Shown here in pieces: positions 7,908 to 17,861 of a stretch of 50,260 nt of DNA. The first letter of the stretch is position 1. The number at the start of each line of letters is the position of its first letter. The stretch is from assembly GCF_014642735.1 (NCBI RefSeq), contig NZ_BMIV01000016.1:1-50260 (forward strand), written 5' to 3'. This DNA comes from Paracoccus acridae (GTDB lineage Bacteria > Pseudomonadota > Alphaproteobacteria > Rhodobacterales > Rhodobacteraceae). The position numbers and the translations under genes were made by a program. The notes under the pieces are model-generated. The model was not told where the DNA came from and made no database searches. It worked only from the letters and a program-made list of their open reading frames with translations.

Positions 7908-9140
7908 ATGAAGGCAATGATTGCGGGCGCCGGGATCGGCGGCCTGACCACGGCGCTGATGCTGCACGCACGGGGCATCGACTGCCAGCTTTACGAGGCG
8001 GCACCCGCGATCAGGGAACTGGGCGTCGGGATCAATGTCCTTCCCCATGCCATCCGCGAACTGGCCGAGCTTGGCCTGTTGCCGACCCTGGACCGCATCG
8101 CCATCCGCACCAGCGACCTGTTCTACATGAACCGCCGGGGCCAGGAAATCTGGCGCGAGCCGCGCGGTGTCGATGCGGGCCATGATGTGCCCCAGTTCTC
8201 GATCCACCGGGGCCGCTTGCAGGCGATGCTGCACGATGCGGTTCTGGATCGGCTTGGTCCGCAGGCGATCCTGACGGGCAGGCGGGCAACGGGATTTTCG
8301 CAGGACAGCGACCGCGTCACGCTTGCTTTCGAAGATGGCGACGCGGCCCAGGGCGATCTGCTGATCGGTGCCGACGGGGTTCATTCGCGGATCCGCGCCC
8401 AGATCCATCCGTCCGAATCCGGCCTGAAATGGAACGGCGTCATGATGTGGCGCGGCGCCACCGAATGGCCCGCCTTCGCGGACGGTCGCACGATGATCGT
8501 GGCGGGGGGGTTCGTCTACAAACTGGTCCTTTATCCGATCGCGGCAGGCAGCATGCCGGGCACGGTCCTGATGAACTGGGTCATCTGCTATCGTGCGGCG
8601 CAGGACGGCGCCCGCCCCCCGGCGCGCGAGGACTGGAACCGCCGGGGCACCTTGGAAGAACTGCTGCCCCATGTGCGCGCCTTCGATACCGACGTGATCG
8701 ACCTTGAGGCCCTGGTGACGGCGACGCCCGAATTCTTCGAATATCCGATGTGCGACCGCGACCCCCTGCCCTTCTGGACCGATGGGCGCGTGACCCTGCT
8801 GGGGGATGCGGCGCATCCGATGTATCCGGTGGGCTCGAACGGGGCAAGCCAGGCGATCCTGGATGCCCGCGCACTGGCCGACCTGCTGGTGCAGGGTGGC
8901 GATGTCCCTTCGGCCCTTGCAGCCTACGAGGCAAGCCGTCTTCCCGCCACGGCCCAGGTCGTCGCGCTGAACCGCAAGGGCGGCCCCGAAGGGGTGATCG
9001 ACGAGGTCGAGCGGCGCGCGCCTGACGGCTTTGCCGACCTTGACGCCGTCATCACGCCCGCAGAACGCCACATGATCGTGCGCGGCTATGCAGCGACCGC
9101 CGGATTTTCGCAGGACCAGACGCGCCTGCGCCGGGCCTGA
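7908..9140 (+). CDS. FAD-dependent aromatic-ring monooxygenase (salicylate-hydroxylase-like)
   Basis: 410 residues, class A flavoprotein hydroxylase. GAGIGG (7-12) with Glu30 binds the ADP part of FAD. The DG motif is GADGVHSRIR (~residue 155). The GD motif is TLLGDAAHPMYPVGSNGA (~297), with Ser-Asn replacing the usual PxGQG glycine run. Such enzymes use NAD(P)H and O2 to hydroxylate an activated ring. It is the first gene of a three-gene plus-strand operon with a cupin and a binding protein, which suggests import and oxidation of a small aromatic or heteroaromatic compound. The exact substrate is not deducible; it is not AbmA, which is a separate fused protein at 19020. Confidence 0.85.
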   Translation: MKAMIAGAGIGGLTTALMLHARGIDCQLYEAAPAIRELGVGINVLPHAIRELAELGLLPTLDRIAIRTSDLFYMNRRGQEIWREPRGVDAGHDVPQFSIHRGRLQAMLHDAVLDRLGPQAILTGRRATGFSQDSDRVTLAFEDGDAAQGDLLIGADGVHSRIRAQIHPSESGLKWNGVMMWRGATEWPAFADGRTMIVAGGFVYKLVLYPIAAGSMPGTVLMNWVICYRAAQDGARPPAREDWNRRGTLEELLPHVRAFDTDVIDLEALVTATPEFFEYPMCDRDPLPFWTDGRVTLLGDAAHPMYPVGSNGASQAILDARALADLLVQGGDVPSALAAYEASRLPATAQVVALNRKGGPEGVIDEVERRAPDGFADLDAVITPAERHMIVRGYAATAGFSQDQTRLRRA

Positions 9141-9165
9141 ACCATACCCAAGAAGGAGAAACGAT

Positions 9166-9615
9166 ATGGAACTGATGACAGCGGGCGTGACCACGCGCGA
9201 GGCATCCGTGGACGACGTGACCTGGCACATCCTGGGCCAGACCTATGTGCCCAAGCACCGCAGCGAAAGCTCGATGTCCTGGCACGCGACCTTTCCGCAC
9301 GGCACCTTCGTGCCCCATCACATCCACACGACACAGGACGAATTCATCTATGTTCTGACCGGCGAACTGGAACTGGAACTGGACGGCGGCGCCCCGGTCA
9401 AGGCCGGACCGGGCGATCTGGTGCGGATGCCCCAGGATGTGCCGCACGGGATCTTCAACCGGTCGGGCAAGGACGCGACCTGCCTGTTCTGGGTCTCGCC
9501 CACTGCGAACCTGTGGGACCTGTTCGTGGCCATCGACAACGTCCCCGACCCCGCCGAGATCGTCCGCCTTGCCGCGCAGCACCAGGTCGATTTCCTGCCG
9601 CCTCCCTCCGCATAA
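9166..9615 (+). CDS. Single-domain cupin protein, possible dioxygenase or isomerase
   Basis: 149 residues; ATG 9166 follows AGAAGGAG by 7 bases. The two cupin motifs are present with all likely metal ligands: His52, His54, Glu59 (PHHIHTTQDEF) and His94 (PQDVPHGIFNR). This is enough for a mononuclear Fe/Mn/Ni centre. It lies 25 bases after the monooxygenase and 27 bases before the second binding protein, so the three are almost certainly co-transcribed. A role on the hydroxylated product of the monooxygenase is likely, but whether it cleaves the ring, isomerises or merely binds cannot be told. Confidence 0.75.
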   Translation: MELMTAGVTTREASVDDVTWHILGQTYVPKHRSESSMSWHATFPHGTFVPHHIHTTQDEFIYVLTGELELELDGGAPVKAGPGDLVRMPQDVPHGIFNRSGKDATCLFWVSPTANLWDLFVAIDNVPDPAEIVRLAAQHQVDFLPPPSA

Positions 9616-9642
9616 CCAGCAAGACCAACAGGGAAGACAACA

Positions 9643-10812
9643 ATGAAAAAGAACATTGCGCTCGGCGCGGCTCTGGCCCTGGCCACCGCCCTGCCGCTAC
9701 ACGCCGCAAGCACCGACGGCAAGGTCCGCATCGGGCTGCTTTACACGCTGTCCGGTCCCTCGGCGATCCTTGGGGAACAGTCGCGCGACGGTTTCCTGAT
9801 GGCCGCCGAAAAGCTGGGCAACAGCTTCGGCGGCCTGGAGGCCGAGATCATCGTCATCGACGATGAGCAGAAGCCCGACGTGGCCGTCACGCGCGCGCGC
9901 GAGATGGTGGAACGCGACGAGGTGGACTTCGTCGTCGGGCCGATCTTTTCCAACGTGCTGTATGCGATCCTGCAGCCGGTGACGCAGGGCGGCGCGATCC
10001 TGGTGTCCACCAATGCCGGAACCTCGAACCTTGCGGGGGCGGAATGCAATCCCGACCTGTTCGTGACCTCGTATCAGAACGACCAGATCCACGAGGTTTC
10101 GGGAAAATACGCGCAGGATCAGGGTTATGGCAATGTCGTGCTGATCACGCCCAACTATCAGGCCGGCAAGGACGCGATGACCGGGTTCAAGCACAGCTAT
10201 TCCGGCAATGTCGCCTCGGAAATGTTCGTGCCGCTGGGACAACTGGACTTTTCGGCCGAGCTGGCCCAGATCGCGGCCTTCCAGCCGGATGCGGTTTATG
10301 CCTTCATGCCGGGCGGCATGGGGGTGAACTTCGTCAAGCAATACCGCCAGGCCGGGCTTGAGACGATCCCCTTCCTTTCGGCCTTCACGGTGGACGAATC
10401 CACGCTGCCCGCCCAAGGCGCCGACGCGCTGGACTTCCTTGCAGGGTCCAACTGGGCGCCGGATCTGGACACGCCCGAGACAGCCGCGTTCACCGAAGCC
10501 TTCATCGCCAAGTATGACCGCGTTCCCGCCACATTCGCGATGCAGGCCTATGACGCGGCGATGTTGATCGACAGCGCCCTGCGCATCACCGGAGGCAAGC
10601 TGGATGACCGCGAGGCGCTGCGCGCGGCGATGAAGCAGGCGGACTTCACGTCGTTGCGGGGAGATTTCCGCTTCGGCGACAACCATTTCCCGATCCAGGA
10701 CTTCTACCTGACCAAGGTGGTCCAGCGCGAAGACGGCCACTTCGCCACCTCAATCGTCCAGCCGATCTTCGAGGATTACCAGGACAACTTCGCATCGTCC
10801 TGTCGAATGTAA
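9643..10812 (+). CDS. Liv-type periplasmic substrate-binding protein (second copy, no own permease)
   Basis: 389 residues with a signal peptide ending ALPLHAAS (~23 residues). The mature part KVRIGLLYTLSGPSAILGEQ and the whole length closely match the binding protein at 5352-6506; both share FVPLGQLDFSAELAQIAA, YAFMPGGMGVN and SNWAPDLDTP. No permease or ATPase follows; instead a hairpin terminator closes the operon. It probably delivers its ligand to the LivFGMH-type complex encoded at 1917-5270, giving one transporter two receptors. The family is certain; the sharing is inference from the missing partners and high similarity. Confidence 0.9.
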   Translation: MKKNIALGAALALATALPLHAASTDGKVRIGLLYTLSGPSAILGEQSRDGFLMAAEKLGNSFGGLEAEIIVIDDEQKPDVAVTRAREMVERDEVDFVVGPIFSNVLYAILQPVTQGGAILVSTNAGTSNLAGAECNPDLFVTSYQNDQIHEVSGKYAQDQGYGNVVLITPNYQAGKDAMTGFKHSYSGNVASEMFVPLGQLDFSAELAQIAAFQPDAVYAFMPGGMGVNFVKQYRQAGLETIPFLSAFTVDESTLPAQGADALDFLAGSNWAPDLDTPETAAFTEAFIAKYDRVPATFAMQAYDAAMLIDSALRITGGKLDDREALRAAMKQADFTSLRGDFRFGDNHFPIQDFYLTKVVQREDGHFATSIVQPIFEDYQDNFASSCRM

Positions 10813-10819
10813 TGCTGTG

Positions 10820-10841
10820 CCGCGGCGCGCCTGCGCCGCGG
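10820..10841 (+). terminator. Hairpin terminator after the monooxygenase-cupin-binding-protein operon
   Basis: A perfect 9-bp GC-only stem CCGCGGCGC (10820-10828) / GCGCCGCGG (10833-10841) with a GCCT loop starts 8 bases after the TAA stop. It is followed by TTCCCG, so the T-tract is weak. It lies between two convergent genes and may serve both. Confidence 0.6.
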
Positions 10842-10896
10842 TTCCCGCCCCTGCTCGGCTCCATGGCCGGCGTGATGGCGCGGGGCCTTGGTCCCC

Positions 10897-11373
10897 TTAC
10901 CGATGGGCCTTGTGCCGGATGTCCAGCATGATCGAGATGCCGCGTGCGGCGTCCGCCTCGGTCACCTCGTCGAAAAGCTCGTTGATCCAGTCCCGGTGCC
11001 GCGCCGTGACCTCGCGCATCAGCTGAGCGCCGGTTTCGGTGATGCGGATCCGAAAGGCCCGACGGTCGGTTTCCATCGTCTCGCGCTCGGCCATTCCATC
11101 GGCGACCAGACGGTCCACGATCCCGGTCACATTGCCGTTCGACACCATCAGTTGCTGCGACAGTTCCGTCATGCGCAACCCGTCCGGCGCCACCAGAAGT
11201 GCCGCCAGCACGTCGAAGCGCGGCAGGGTCATGTCATATCCTTGGCGCAGCCGTTCGCGCAGGTCGCTTTCGACATAGCGCACAGCCTTCAGCATCTGCA
11301 GCCAAAGCCGCAGGCGCTGACGCACGGCATCACCTTGCGCATGGAGAGGGGCAGCCATTTCCTTCGAGTCCAT
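10897..11373 (-). CDS. MarR-family transcriptional regulator (first of two paralogs)
   Basis: 158 residues from ATG 11373. A winged helix occupies roughly residues 45-120: TLPRFDVLAALLVAPDGLRM, then TELSQQLMVSNGNVTGIVDR as HTH, and the wing ETMETDRRAFRIRIT. It is recognisably related to the MarR protein at 17858-18289 (shared [48 protein letters not shown]). This type of MarR often senses aromatic acids or their CoA thioesters. Nearest candidate targets are itself, the monooxygenase operon (convergent) and kynA. Confidence 0.85.
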   Translation of the reverse strand: MDSKEMAAPLHAQGDAVRQRLRLWLQMLKAVRYVESDLRERLRQGYDMTLPRFDVLAALLVAPDGLRMTELSQQLMVSNGNVTGIVDRLVADGMAERETMETDRRAFRIRITETGAQLMREVTARHRDWINELFDEVTEADAARGISIMLDIRHKAHR

Positions 11374-11720
11374 CTGCTTGCCTTTCGATCTGTGCGCCCA
11401 TGCCGGATTGCAGAGACATTCGGTGATCCGCGCCCTGTCCATCAGCCTTCTGCAGAAGCTACCATATAACCATGATAAAATTTTACATCCATAATGATCA
11501 TGGCGTGCTGCTGCCCTGTCAAAGGGCGTGGCACCATCCTGAAGATCAGCGTCGGAACGATCAACCGCCTTGCCAGGTCCGGTGATGATCTTGCCCTGGA
11601 TGTGGAATTTGCTTTGGCTATGAAATACTTCGATGACGCAAGACCAATGGCCTGCCCCCAGGAACAAGACATAGCCACGGCGCTTCGAAGGTCCTCGCCA
11701 TTCCGCCAGGATCACAGGGC
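11374..11720. promoter_or_regulatory. Upstream region of the first marR gene; palindrome TAAAATTTTA
   Basis: About 350 bases without a credible gene, between the kynA stop and the MarR start. The segment 11456-11500 is strongly AT-rich and contains the perfect 10-bp palindrome TAAAATTTTA (11476-11485). Flanking 7-bp inverted copies CCATGAT (11470-11476) and ATCATGG (11497-11503) suit a MarR-dimer operator and promoter ~100 bases before the MarR start. Nothing else stands out. Confidence 0.4.
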
Positions 11721-12551
11721 CTAGAGTTCGGTGCGCACGCGCCACAGTTCGGGGAACAGCTCCACCTCGAGCATCCGGTTGAGATAATCGATCCCCGCCG
11801 TGCCGCCGGTTCCGCGCTTGAAGCCGATCACCCGTTCGACCGTGGTGACATGGTTGAAGCGCCAGCGGCGGAAGTAGTCCTCGAAATCGACCAGCTTCTC
11901 GGCCATCTCATAGGCTTCCCAGTAGCGCGAGGGATCGCGATAGACGGTGGCCCAGACCGCCATGACGTCCTCGTTCATGGTCCAGCCCTGGCGCAGGTCG
12001 CGTTCCAGCACGGCGGCCGGGACCGGCAGGCCCAGCCGCGCCAGCCGCCGCAGCACCTCGTCGTAAAGCGAGGGCCGGGCCAGTTCGGCCTCCAGCTTCT
12101 CCAGCAGGTCGGGGCGATGCTCGTGCGGCTTCAGCATCGCAAGGTTGCGGTTGCCGACCGCATATTCGATCAGCCGGTACTGCCAGGACTGGAAGCCCGA
12201 GGATTGGCCCAGGTCGTCGCGGAACCGCGTGTACTCCGAAGGCGTCATGGTCCGCAGCACGTCCCAAGCGGAATTGAGCTGTTCGAAGATGCGCGCCACG
12301 CGCGCCAGCATCTTCAGCGCCTCGGCGGTGTTGTCCGACGCGATCATGCGCCGCGCGGCCTCGACCTCGTAGAGCGCAAGCTTCATCCACAATTCCGAGG
12401 TCTGGTGCTGGATGATGAACAGCATCTCGTCATGGGCCTTGGACAGCGGCTTTTGCGCCGACAGGATATGGTCGATCTGCAGATAGTCGCCATAGGACAT
12501 GCGCTGACGGAAATCGGTCTCGGCGCCGTCTTTGGAAGGATCATAGGTCAT
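11721..12551 (-). CDS. kynA: Tryptophan 2,3-dioxygenase
   Basis: 276 residues, full family length. It is the haem enzyme that opens the indole ring of L-tryptophan to N-formylkynurenine. Signatures are [10 protein letters not shown] (21-30), [15 protein letters not shown] (43-57; His49 is the substrate-site histidine), and [20 protein letters not shown] with His234 as the proximal haem ligand. AAGGAAAG lies 5 bases before the ATG. Its natural partner, the formamidase, is upstream on the same strand but decayed (12803-13322). No kynureninase is in the window. The 250-base gap upstream leaves room for a promoter of its own. Confidence 0.95.
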   Translation of the reverse strand: MTYDPSKDGAETDFRQRMSYGDYLQIDHILSAQKPLSKAHDEMLFIIQHQTSELWMKLALYEVEAARRMIASDNTAEALKMLARVARIFEQLNSAWDVLRTMTPSEYTRFRDDLGQSSGFQSWQYRLIEYAVGNRNLAMLKPHEHRPDLLEKLEAELARPSLYDEVLRRLARLGLPVPAAVLERDLRQGWTMNEDVMAVWATVYRDPSRYWEAYEMAEKLVDFEDYFRRWRFNHVTTVERVIGFKRGTGGTAGIDYLNRMLEVELFPELWRVRTEL

Positions 12552-12802
12552 TCTGGCTTTCCTTGTTGCTGAAACGAACAGTCAGGCGGAAAGAAGACCC
12601 TGTGGGTCCAGGACCAGGACCTGCCCGATCCGCTTCCAGATCGTGATCCAACCCTGCGGCCGGCAGACACAGGGCAGGCCTTGGGGATTGCCGGACGCGC
12701 CCTTTGGCGAGGGCACGGGACAAGAGGCATGAAGGTCGTGGCGGCCAAGAGCAGCAAGGATCATGGGACGTCCCTGGAGTCGATGAAAGATGGCCGACAG
12801 GC

Positions 12803-13322
12803 TCAATCCGCCAGCAGTTCGATTACGATCGCGGAGTCGGGCTTTTTCAACCCCTCCAGGATCGAGAAGTGATCTTGGCCGGGTTCCTCGACCAGCTTCG
12901 TGCGGGCCTGTCTGTCCCAGATCAACAGGTCAGCCGGATCGGACGCTCGACAAGCGCGGCCGCCTTGCCGATGGCGGTGCCGATCTCCCGGGTGATCTCG
13001 GAAATTCGTGCCTAGGGCGCAAGCGTGTATCCGGGCACGGCGACGGTCAGCCATTCGCGCGGGCGCCTTGGGCCAGGTCGGGCCAGTCGAATTTTGCGCA
13101 TCTGATCCAGAAGCCGCCATGGACTAAAATCACTAGGCCCTTGCCGGGGCCTTTGGGCCGGACCAGATCCAGCTTCTGGCGGGGCAAGGGTCCATAGGGA
13201 ATATCCTCCTCAACCGCGGCCTTCCGCCGAAAGGCGACCGCCTGCGCCGCCCAGAGGCCGTGAAGATTTTCCGAACCGGGAATATCGGCGGAATTGGCGA
13301 ATTTGTCGTTCCAGTCGCGCAT
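12803..13322 (-). pseudogene. Decayed kynurenine-formamidase-like alpha/beta hydrolase
   Basis: Starts at ATG 13322, overlapping the ligase stop as TGATG. The first 91 codons are intact (MRDWNDKFANSADIPGSENL..., oxyanion motif HGGFW). Then GGC-TGA replaces the expected GGC-TGG: a one-base deletion near 13048. Shifting frame restores TVAVPGYTLAP, a TAG at 13012-13014 (from GAG) and ARISEITREIGTAIGKAAAL. Near 12925 an internal deletion of very roughly 300 bases has removed the nucleophile Ser region (GHSAGG in relatives). A third frame then gives the true C-terminus (LVEEPGQDHFSILEGL... to 12803). Only ~165 of ~260 residues survive, without the catalytic Ser, so the enzyme must be dead. An intact gene here would have hydrolysed N-formylkynurenine or a similar formamide. 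Confidence 0.85.
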
Positions 13323-14971
13323 CAGTTTGCCTTGGTCCCCACGGCTCGCAGCTGGAACCTCTGGATCTTGCCGGTCGCGGTCTTGGGCAGGGCTTCGGTA
13401 AAGATCACGCTGCGGGGATACTTGAAGGGGGCGATGACCGTCTTCACATGGTCCTGAAGAAGCTTGACCATCCGCATGTCGCCGGTCTGCCCGGCGGCCA
13501 GGACCACATGCGCCTGAACGATCTGGCCCCTTTCCTCGTCCGGCGCCCCGATGACGGCGCATTCCTGCACGGCGGGGTGGGACAGCAGCGCGGCCTCGAC
13601 CTCGGGTCCGGCGATGTTATAGCCCGCCGACAGGATGATGTCGTCGGTGCGGGCGGCGAAATGGAAATACCCGTCCTGGTCCTGGCGGAACGCGTCGCCG
13701 GTCAGGTTCCAGCCATCCCGGACATAGGCGCTCTGCTTTCCGGGATCCGCCAGATAGCGGCAGCCGGTCGGTCCGCGCACCGCCAGTCGCCCCACCTCTC
13801 CGCGCGGAACCTCCTGCATGTCGTCGCCGACGATCTTCGCCTCATAGCCGGCAACCGGCTTGCCCGTGCAGCCCGGCTGGTGGTCGTCGAAGCGGTTGGT
13901 GATGAAGATATGCAGCATCTCGGTCGCGCCGATCCCGTCCAGCATCGGCTTGCCGGTCTTTTCCCGCCATTCCTCATAGATCGGCGCGGGCAGGGTCTCG
14001 CCGGCGCTGACCGCCGCGCGCAGGCTGGACAGGTCGGCCCCCTGATCCATCGCCCGCAACATCACCCGATAGGCGGTCGGCGCCGTGAAGCAGACGGTGG
14101 CCCTGTGTTCCTGGATCATCTCGATCATGTTCGGGGGGCTTGCCTGTTCCAGAAGCACGGCCGACGCCCCGAACCGCAGCGGAAAGACCGCAAGCCCGCC
14201 TAGGCCGAAGGTAAAGGCCAGGGGCGGACTGCCGATGAACACGTCGTCGGGGGTGACGTCCAGGACCTCCTTCGCATAGCTGTCGGCGATGATCAGCAGG
14301 TCGCGGTGGAAATGCATCGTGGCCTTGGCCTCTCCGGTCGAGCCCGAGGTAAAGCCAAGCAGCGCCACGTCGTCGCGCCCGGTCCGCACGGCATCGAAAC
14401 GCACGGACTTCGTCAGCGCGGCACGGTCAAGTTCGGCGTCATGATTGGCCGTTCCGTCGAAACCGATCACGGTCTTCAGGAAGGCGCTGTCCTTCTGACA
14501 GGCCACCAGATCCTCCATCAGCCGCGTGTCGCACAGCGCATGGCTGACCTGGGCCTTGTCCACGAACTTGGTCAATTCGCCCGCGCGCAGCATCGGCATG
14601 GTATTGACCACCACGGCGCCCGCCTTGGTCGCCGCCAGCCAGCAGGCCACCATCGCCGGATTGTTGGCCGACCGGATCAGCACCCGGTTGCCGGGCCTGA
14701 CGCCATAATCCTCGACCAGGACATGGGCGAGGCGATTGGTCCAGTCGCTCAGTTCCTTGTAGGTGCGGCGGCGGCCGTTTCCGATCAGGGCGGTGCGGTC
14801 CCCGAACCCCTTTTCGACCATGCGGTCCGTCAGTTCGACCGCCGCATTCAGGTATTCCGGGTATTCGAACCCTTCCAGCTTCAGGTCCGGACAGGCCTCG
14901 GGCGGGGGCAGGTTGTCGCGCGTGAACGTGTCTTCATGCGCCGAAGGTCCAAGCGGCGGGTTGCCGGTCAT
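13322..14971 (-). CDS. abmG: 2-Aminobenzoate (anthranilate)-CoA ligase
   Basis: 549 residues, ANL superfamily, benzoate-CoA-ligase-like. The P-loop-like LLGFTSGSTGEAKATMHFHR, the GIGATEMLHIF adenylate motif and the C-terminal catalytic Lys535 (PKTATGKIQR) are all present. It activates the acid with ATP and CoA at the start of the aerobic hybrid pathway. I chose ATG 14971 because GGGAG lies 8 bases upstream; an ATG at 15001 is less likely. The operon also encodes the AbmA-type monooxygenase/reductase, which makes anthranilate the likely substrate rather than benzoate or salicylate. Confidence 0.85.
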   Translation of the reverse strand: MTGNPPLGPSAHEDTFTRDNLPPPEACPDLKLEGFEYPEYLNAAVELTDRMVEKGFGDRTALIGNGRRRTYKELSDWTNRLAHVLVEDYGVRPGNRVLIRSANNPAMVACWLAATKAGAVVVNTMPMLRAGELTKFVDKAQVSHALCDTRLMEDLVACQKDSAFLKTVIGFDGTANHDAELDRAALTKSVRFDAVRTGRDDVALLGFTSGSTGEAKATMHFHRDLLIIADSYAKEVLDVTPDDVFIGSPPLAFTFGLGGLAVFPLRFGASAVLLEQASPPNMIEMIQEHRATVCFTAPTAYRVMLRAMDQGADLSSLRAAVSAGETLPAPIYEEWREKTGKPMLDGIGATEMLHIFITNRFDDHQPGCTGKPVAGYEAKIVGDDMQEVPRGEVGRLAVRGPTGCRYLADPGKQSAYVRDGWNLTGDAFRQDQDGYFHFAARTDDIILSAGYNIAGPEVEAALLSHPAVQECAVIGAPDEERGQIVQAHVVLAAGQTGDMRMVKLLQDHVKTVIAPFKYPRSVIFTEALPKTATGKIQRFQLRAVGTKAN

Positions 14972-15036
14972 CTGCAGTCTCCCAGTTGGGCGGGGCGGCA
15001 TCTTGGCGTGCGCTGACCCGCGGTTCGTCTGTCCTG

Positions 15037-15435
15037 TCAGGCGGGAATCACGGCGGTTGCCTCGATCTCGACCTTGGCGCGGTCCTCGACCAGGGCCACC
15101 ACCTGCACCAGGGCCATGGCCGGATAATGGCGGCCGATCACGTCCTTGTAGGCCTGCCCGATCTGCTTCAGCGCGGACAGGTATTCCTGCTTGTCGGTGA
15201 CGTACCAGGTCAGGCGCACCAGATGTTCGGGACGCGCCCCGGCCTCGGCCAGGATGGCGACGATGGATTGCAAGGCGATGCGGACCTGTTCGCCAAAATC
15301 GTCGGTCTCGAATTCCTGCTGGTCGTTCCAGCCGATGACCCCGCCGGTGAACACCATCCGCCCGGTCGCGGCGATCCCGTTGGAATAGCCCGGCGTGGCT
15401 TTCCATGACTTCGGATGCAAGACCTCATGCAGCAT
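15037..15435 (-). CDS. RidA/YjgF/YER057c-family protein
   Basis: 132 residues, typical size. It carries family features such as GRMVFTGGVIGWN, the RLTWYVTDKQEYLSA region, and PAMALVQVVALVEDRAKVEIEATA with the conserved Arg and Glu. RidA proteins form trimers that hydrolyse reactive enamine/imine intermediates. In this operon the ring-reduced product of AbmA is an enamine, so deamination of that intermediate is an attractive but unproven role. AAGGAGA precedes the ATG by 7 bases, and the gene overlaps the thioesterase stop by 11 bases. Confidence 0.85.
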   Translation of the reverse strand: MLHEVLHPKSWKATPGYSNGIAATGRMVFTGGVIGWNDQQEFETDDFGEQVRIALQSIVAILAEAGARPEHLVRLTWYVTDKQEYLSALKQIGQAYKDVIGRHYPAMALVQVVALVEDRAKVEIEATAVIPA

Positions 15436-15844
15436 CGCTCGTCTCCTTGAAGTGGTTCATTTTCATGCGGATCGCGTCGGGCCAGGGCGCCGCGCGGCCG
15501 TCGCGGCCCACCCAGACCAGGGTGGATGTGCATCGCAGCCTGTCCTGCCCGCCCGCGCTGACGCGCTGAACCAGGCGGAGGCTGGACCGTCCCACGTCCT
15601 CGATCTCCAGCACAAAATCCAGCATTTCCCCCAGCCGCGACGGGGCGTGGAAGGTCGCGTCGATATGGGCGGTGGGAACGGCGCAATGTTCCTCGACATG
15701 GATGCGGGCGAAGGGATAGGCCAGCACGTCGGCGAAGAAATTCTCGATCGTGGAATTCAGCATCTCGAAATAGCGGGGATAGAAGACGATCCCCGCCGGG
15801 TCACAATGGTTGAATTCGACCGGGATGCGGCGGCGATAGCTCAT
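15425..15844 (-). CDS. Hotdog-fold acyl-CoA thioesterase (4-hydroxybenzoyl-CoA thioesterase type)
   Basis: 139 residues. The active-site signature [14 protein letters not shown] (12-25, catalytic Asp15) defines the 4HBT family. It hydrolyses acyl- or aroyl-CoA thioesters. The start overlaps the acyl-CoA dehydrogenase stop (ATGA) and the end overlaps ridA, so it is co-translated within the anthranilate operon. It may relieve CoA sequestration by dead-end thioesters or release the pathway product; the sequence cannot decide. Confidence 0.88.
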   Translation of the reverse strand: MSYRRRIPVEFNHCDPAGIVFYPRYFEMLNSTIENFFADVLAYPFARIHVEEHCAVPTAHIDATFHAPSRLGEMLDFVLEIEDVGRSSLRLVQRVSAGGQDRLRCTSTLVWVGRDGRAAPWPDAIRMKMNHFKETSDAA

Positions 15845-16977
15845 TCCAGCACGCTCCGGGCGATGACCACGCGCTGAACGTCGCTGGCCCCTTCATAGAT
15901 GCGCAGGGCGCGGATGTCGCGGTAAAGGCTTTCCACCGGGCATCCCTTGCGCACGCCGTCGCCGCCATGCAGCTGCAGGGCCGCATCGATCACCTGCTGG
16001 GCGGCTTCGGTGGCGTAAAGCTTGGCCATCGCCGCCTCGCGGGTGATGCGCGGCGCCCCCATGTCCTTGGCCCAGGCGGCGCGATAGACCAGAAGCGCCG
16101 CCGCATCGATCTTCAGCGCCATGTCGGCAACATGGCCCTGGACCATCTGCAGACCGGCAAGGGGCTGGCCCTGGATCCGGCGGCTTTTCACGCGCGCCAG
16201 GGCCTCGTCCAGGGCGCGCCGCGCCATGCCAAGCGCCGCCGCGCCGACGGTCGGGCGGAACACGTCCAGCACCGACATGGCCAGCTTGAACCCCTCGCCC
16301 GCCCTGCCGATCAGGGCGCTGTCGGGCAGGAACACGCCGTCCAGCTTAAGCCGCGCCAGCGGATGGGGCGCGATCACCTCGATCCGCTCGGCGACGGACA
16401 GGCCGGGACTGTCCGCAGGCATCAGGAAGGCCGACAGCCCGCGCGCGCCCGGCGCCTCGCCCGTGCGGGCGAAGATGACGTAAAGATCGGCGATACCTCC
16501 GTTCGAGATATAGGTCTTTTCGCCCGTCAGCCGCCATCCGCCATCCACCCGTTCGGCCGTCGTCGCGGTATTGGCGACATCCGACCCCGAATCCGGTTCG
16601 GTCAGGGCAAAGGCTGAAATCGCGCGGCCCGCGCGGGTCTTTTCCAGCCATTCGCGCTGATCTGGGGTGCCGAACAGCGACACGGCGCCCATTCCCAGAC
16701 CCTGCATGGCAAAGGCGAAATCGGCCAGGGCGTCATGCCGCGCCAGGGTTTCGCGGATCAGGCACAGGCTGCGGACGTCCAGACGCTCGCCCTCGGCCGC
16801 GCCGGAATGGCGCAGGAAACCCGCCGCTCCCAGTGCCGCCACCAGTCCCCGGCAGGCCGCGTCCACGTCGCCGTGATCGACCGGAAGATGACCCGCGCAC
16901 CATTCCTCCAACGCCGCCGAAAGCTCGCGGTGCCGGGTCTCGAAAAACGGCCAGTCCAGAAAGCTGCGATCCGCCAT
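15841..16977 (-). CDS. Acyl-CoA dehydrogenase family flavoprotein
   Basis: 378 residues. The N-terminal helical domain, the middle domain with [17 protein letters not shown] (FAD/substrate) and TYISNGG, and the C-terminal domain with LHGGDGV and [12 protein letters not shown] are all present, with the catalytic base Glu362 at the MCAD position. It would desaturate an acyl-CoA in the beta-oxidation-like lower pathway, passing electrons to ETF. ATG 16977 gives the standard length; an in-frame start 10-11 codons upstream is possible. The gap to the upstream hydratase is ~56 bases. Confidence 0.88.
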   Translation of the reverse strand: MADRSFLDWPFFETRHRELSAALEEWCAGHLPVDHGDVDAACRGLVAALGAAGFLRHSGAAEGERLDVRSLCLIRETLARHDALADFAFAMQGLGMGAVSLFGTPDQREWLEKTRAGRAISAFALTEPDSGSDVANTATTAERVDGGWRLTGEKTYISNGGIADLYVIFARTGEAPGARGLSAFLMPADSPGLSVAERIEVIAPHPLARLKLDGVFLPDSALIGRAGEGFKLAMSVLDVFRPTVGAAALGMARRALDEALARVKSRRIQGQPLAGLQMVQGHVADMALKIDAAALLVYRAAWAKDMGAPRITREAAMAKLYATEAAQQVIDAALQLHGGDGVRKGCPVESLYRDIRALRIYEGASDVQRVVIARSVLE

Positions 16978-17033
16978 TCCAATCCATCCTTTCCTGGCGC
17001 CGGGCATCACGCCCGCGCCGTCAGTCCCCCGGT

Positions 17034-17857
<824 letters not shown>

Positions 17858-17861
<4 letters not shown>

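Noticed and set aside
7857..9230. Minus-strand 457-codon frame opposite the monooxygenase
   Set aside because: Shadow of the FAD monooxygenase; no family features.
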